A DNA stretch of 64,000 bases from Bacillota bacterium. GTDB lineage: Bacteria; Bacillota; Clostridia; Lachnospirales; Lachnospiraceae. Under the pieces are notes generated by a model, which had not been told where the DNA came from, did no database searches, and saw only the letters and a list, made by a program, of their open reading frames with translations. A program made the translations under genes and the position numbers. Every line of letters begins with the position of its first letter. Position 1 is the first letter of the stretch. Location of the stretch: the NCBI GenBank assembly GCA_023443225.1, contig JAEZVF010000060.1:62001-126000 (forward strand), given 5' to 3'. Positions 62,859 through 64,000 of this stretch are shown piece after piece.

Positions 62859-64000
62859 TGACAGAGATTAGTAAAAAAGAGCTTAAATATTATCATCATC
62901 TGATAACCAAGGGTATTTCGGAGCTTGTAAAATTACCTACCGTTTACGATGCGGCAACGAAAACGGAGGGCATGCCATATGGTAAAAATGTATATGAGGG
63001 TTACCTTTGGCTGAAAAACAAAGCATTGAAAGATGGTTTTGAGGTAATGGAATATGATGGGCATGCTTTGGCGATCCGAATAAAAGGGTGTCAGGCAAAG
63101 TCTCGTATTGATGTAGTTTCCCATATAGATGTGGTGGAGCCAGGAAATGGTTGGAACAACGATCCATTTAGCGGTAAGATTACACATAGATATGTGCATG
63201 GCAGGGGAACCCAGGACATGAAGGGAGCTCTTATGATTACGTATTATGCACTAAAGTTTATGAAAGATCATAAGATTCCTTGTAAGAATGAAGTTCGACT
63301 GGTAATCGGCTGTGATGAAGAACGAACGATGGAAGATATCCGCTATTATATTTCAAAAGCAGGAGAACCGGCATTTGCCTTTACTCCGGATGGTAAATTC
63401 CCTTTTTCTTTAGGAGAAAAAGGTGCACTCATGTGGCATATAAGTGGTAGTATGAATACCTGTATCGAAGAATTTTATGGAGGGGTTCAATGTAATGTGG
63501 TTAGTCCTGAAGCTGTTGCAGTAATTCATGATAATAATTATGATATCTATAAAAAATTATTCCATGAATTGAAGTTGAAAGGGGAGATTCAGAGGGAAAA
63601 GGATACTATCCACATCAAGGTTTATGGAAAAGCAGCTCACGCATCCATACCACAAGATGGTGTAAATGCTTCGGTGCAATTATTAAACTTAATCCGTCAG
63701 GCAGGTAAAGACCCTCTCGCGCTCCTTTTATATCATTGCTTTTACGATTACCATGGAAAAGGTGCAGGTGTTGGCTATGATATACCACCTATGGGGAAGC
63801 TGACAGTCAATCTTGGTATTCTAAGGATAAAAGGAGATAGGGTATTCGCCGACGTGGATTGTCGTTATCCATATGGAATTTCCTCTGATATTCTGACGAA
63901 GCAAATACAAAAAGTGCTAGAACCCCTTACCGTTGAACTTGCATATGATGATAAACCGACTTTGGCAGATATGGATTCTCCCTATATTAAGACCTTATGG
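62858..64000 (+). CDS. M20-family metallopeptidase, PepV/Sapep-like (3' partial)
   Basis: The frame is open from ATG 62858 to the window end (381 codons), so the C-terminus is missing. Metal ligands and catalytic residues are visible: VVSHIDVVEP (His89, Asp91), GRGTQDMKGAL (Asp120) and IGCDEERTMED (Glu154/Glu155). GFSPDA-type FAFTPDGKFPFSLGEKGAL follows. The PepV/Sapep group are zinc or manganese dipeptidases of ~460 residues. GRGTQDMKG replaces the commoner GRGxxDDKG. Its tight overlap with ecfT suggests it processes the imported compound, perhaps a peptide or acylated nutrient (inference). Confidence 0.85.
   Translation, partial: MTEISKKELKYYHHLITKGISELVKLPTVYDAATKTEGMPYGKNVYEGYLWLKNKALKDGFEVMEYDGHALAIRIKGCQAKSRIDVVSHIDVVEPGNGWNNDPFSGKITHRYVHGRGTQDMKGALMITYYALKFMKDHKIPCKNEVRLVIGCDEERTMEDIRYYISKAGEPAFAFTPDGKFPFSLGEKGALMWHISGSMNTCIEEFYGGVQCNVVSPEAVAVIHDNNYDIYKKLFHELKLKGEIQREKDTIHIKVYGKAAHASIPQDGVNASVQLLNLIRQAGKDPLALLLYHCFYDYHGKGAGVGYDIPPMGKLTVNLGILRIKGDRVFADVDCRYPYGISSDILTKQIQKVLEPLTVELAYDDKPTLADMDSPYIKTLW

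Overview
The window looks like chromosomal DNA of an AT-rich, anaerobic, low-GC Gram-positive bacterium of the Lachnospiraceae type (Lachnoclostridium / Clostridium phytofermentans-like). The basis is strong AGGAGG-type ribosome sites, the density of carbohydrate ABC transporters, a clostridial XylFII/LytS/YesN-type sugar-sensing module, fumarate-reductase genes, a CWB2-type cell-wall protein and Agr-type peptide signalling. No rRNA or tRNA gene was recognised. Species assignment is inference. Layout, left to right: (1) 1-9067 is a sugar-acid uptake and catabolic operon: a binding protein (5' cut off by the window), two MalF/MalG-type permeases, an enolase-superfamily dehydratase, two short-chain dehydrogenases, a RraA-family protein, altronate dehydratase split into two genes, and glucuronate isomerase. 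It ends in a strong terminator. (2) 9171-11030 is a group II (probably IIC) intron inserted just after that terminator. It encodes its reverse transcriptase but appears to lack domains V/VI. (3) 11034-15021 encodes an FMN reductase and a three-subunit fumarate reductase/succinate dehydrogenase whose flavoprotein lacks the usual FAD-linking histidine. A convergent TetR regulator with its own operator follows. (4) 16315-19191 encodes a large secreted cell-wall protein with repeats. (5) 19950-26589 is the most unusual block: a 1241-residue SIR2-domain protein (an NADase-type antiphage effector by family), overlapping and followed by agrB, a LytTR response regulator, a GHKL sensor kinase and a small agrD autoinducer-peptide gene at 26443-26589. 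It reads as a peptide quorum-sensing system wired to a defence effector. (6) 26715-30482 holds small hypotheticals, an exonuclease, an ECF-like sigma factor and a polysaccharide deacetylase. (7) 30658-33837 is a complete polar amino-acid ABC transporter operon with a consensus promoter and a terminator. (8) 33847-36394 is a Cd/Zn efflux operon (ArsR-type repressor, separate HMA metallochaperone, P-type ATPase) with visible operators. (9) 36545-37804 encodes a CYP152-type fatty-acid peroxygenase P450. (10) 38176-47606 is a sugar-sensing and uptake locus (membrane-anchored binding protein, LytS-type kinase, YesN-type regulator, two binding lipoproteins, a ChvE/GguAB-like transporter). It is bracketed by two large palindromic elements, at 37935-37993 and about 47636-47921. 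(11) 48240-50667 is a MacB/FtsX-type ABC pair. (12) 50784-56359 is a Bce-type peptide-antibiotic sensing and resistance module (RS, AB) plus UppP. (13) 56538-59462 is an ArsR-family regulator and an ABC exporter broken by a frameshift. (14) 59516-64000 is an ECF vitamin/nutrient transporter operon behind a consensus promoter and a structured leader resembling a GEMM-I c-di-GMP aptamer, ending with an M20 peptidase cut by the window edge. Products are family-level assignments from motifs read by eye; no database search was run.
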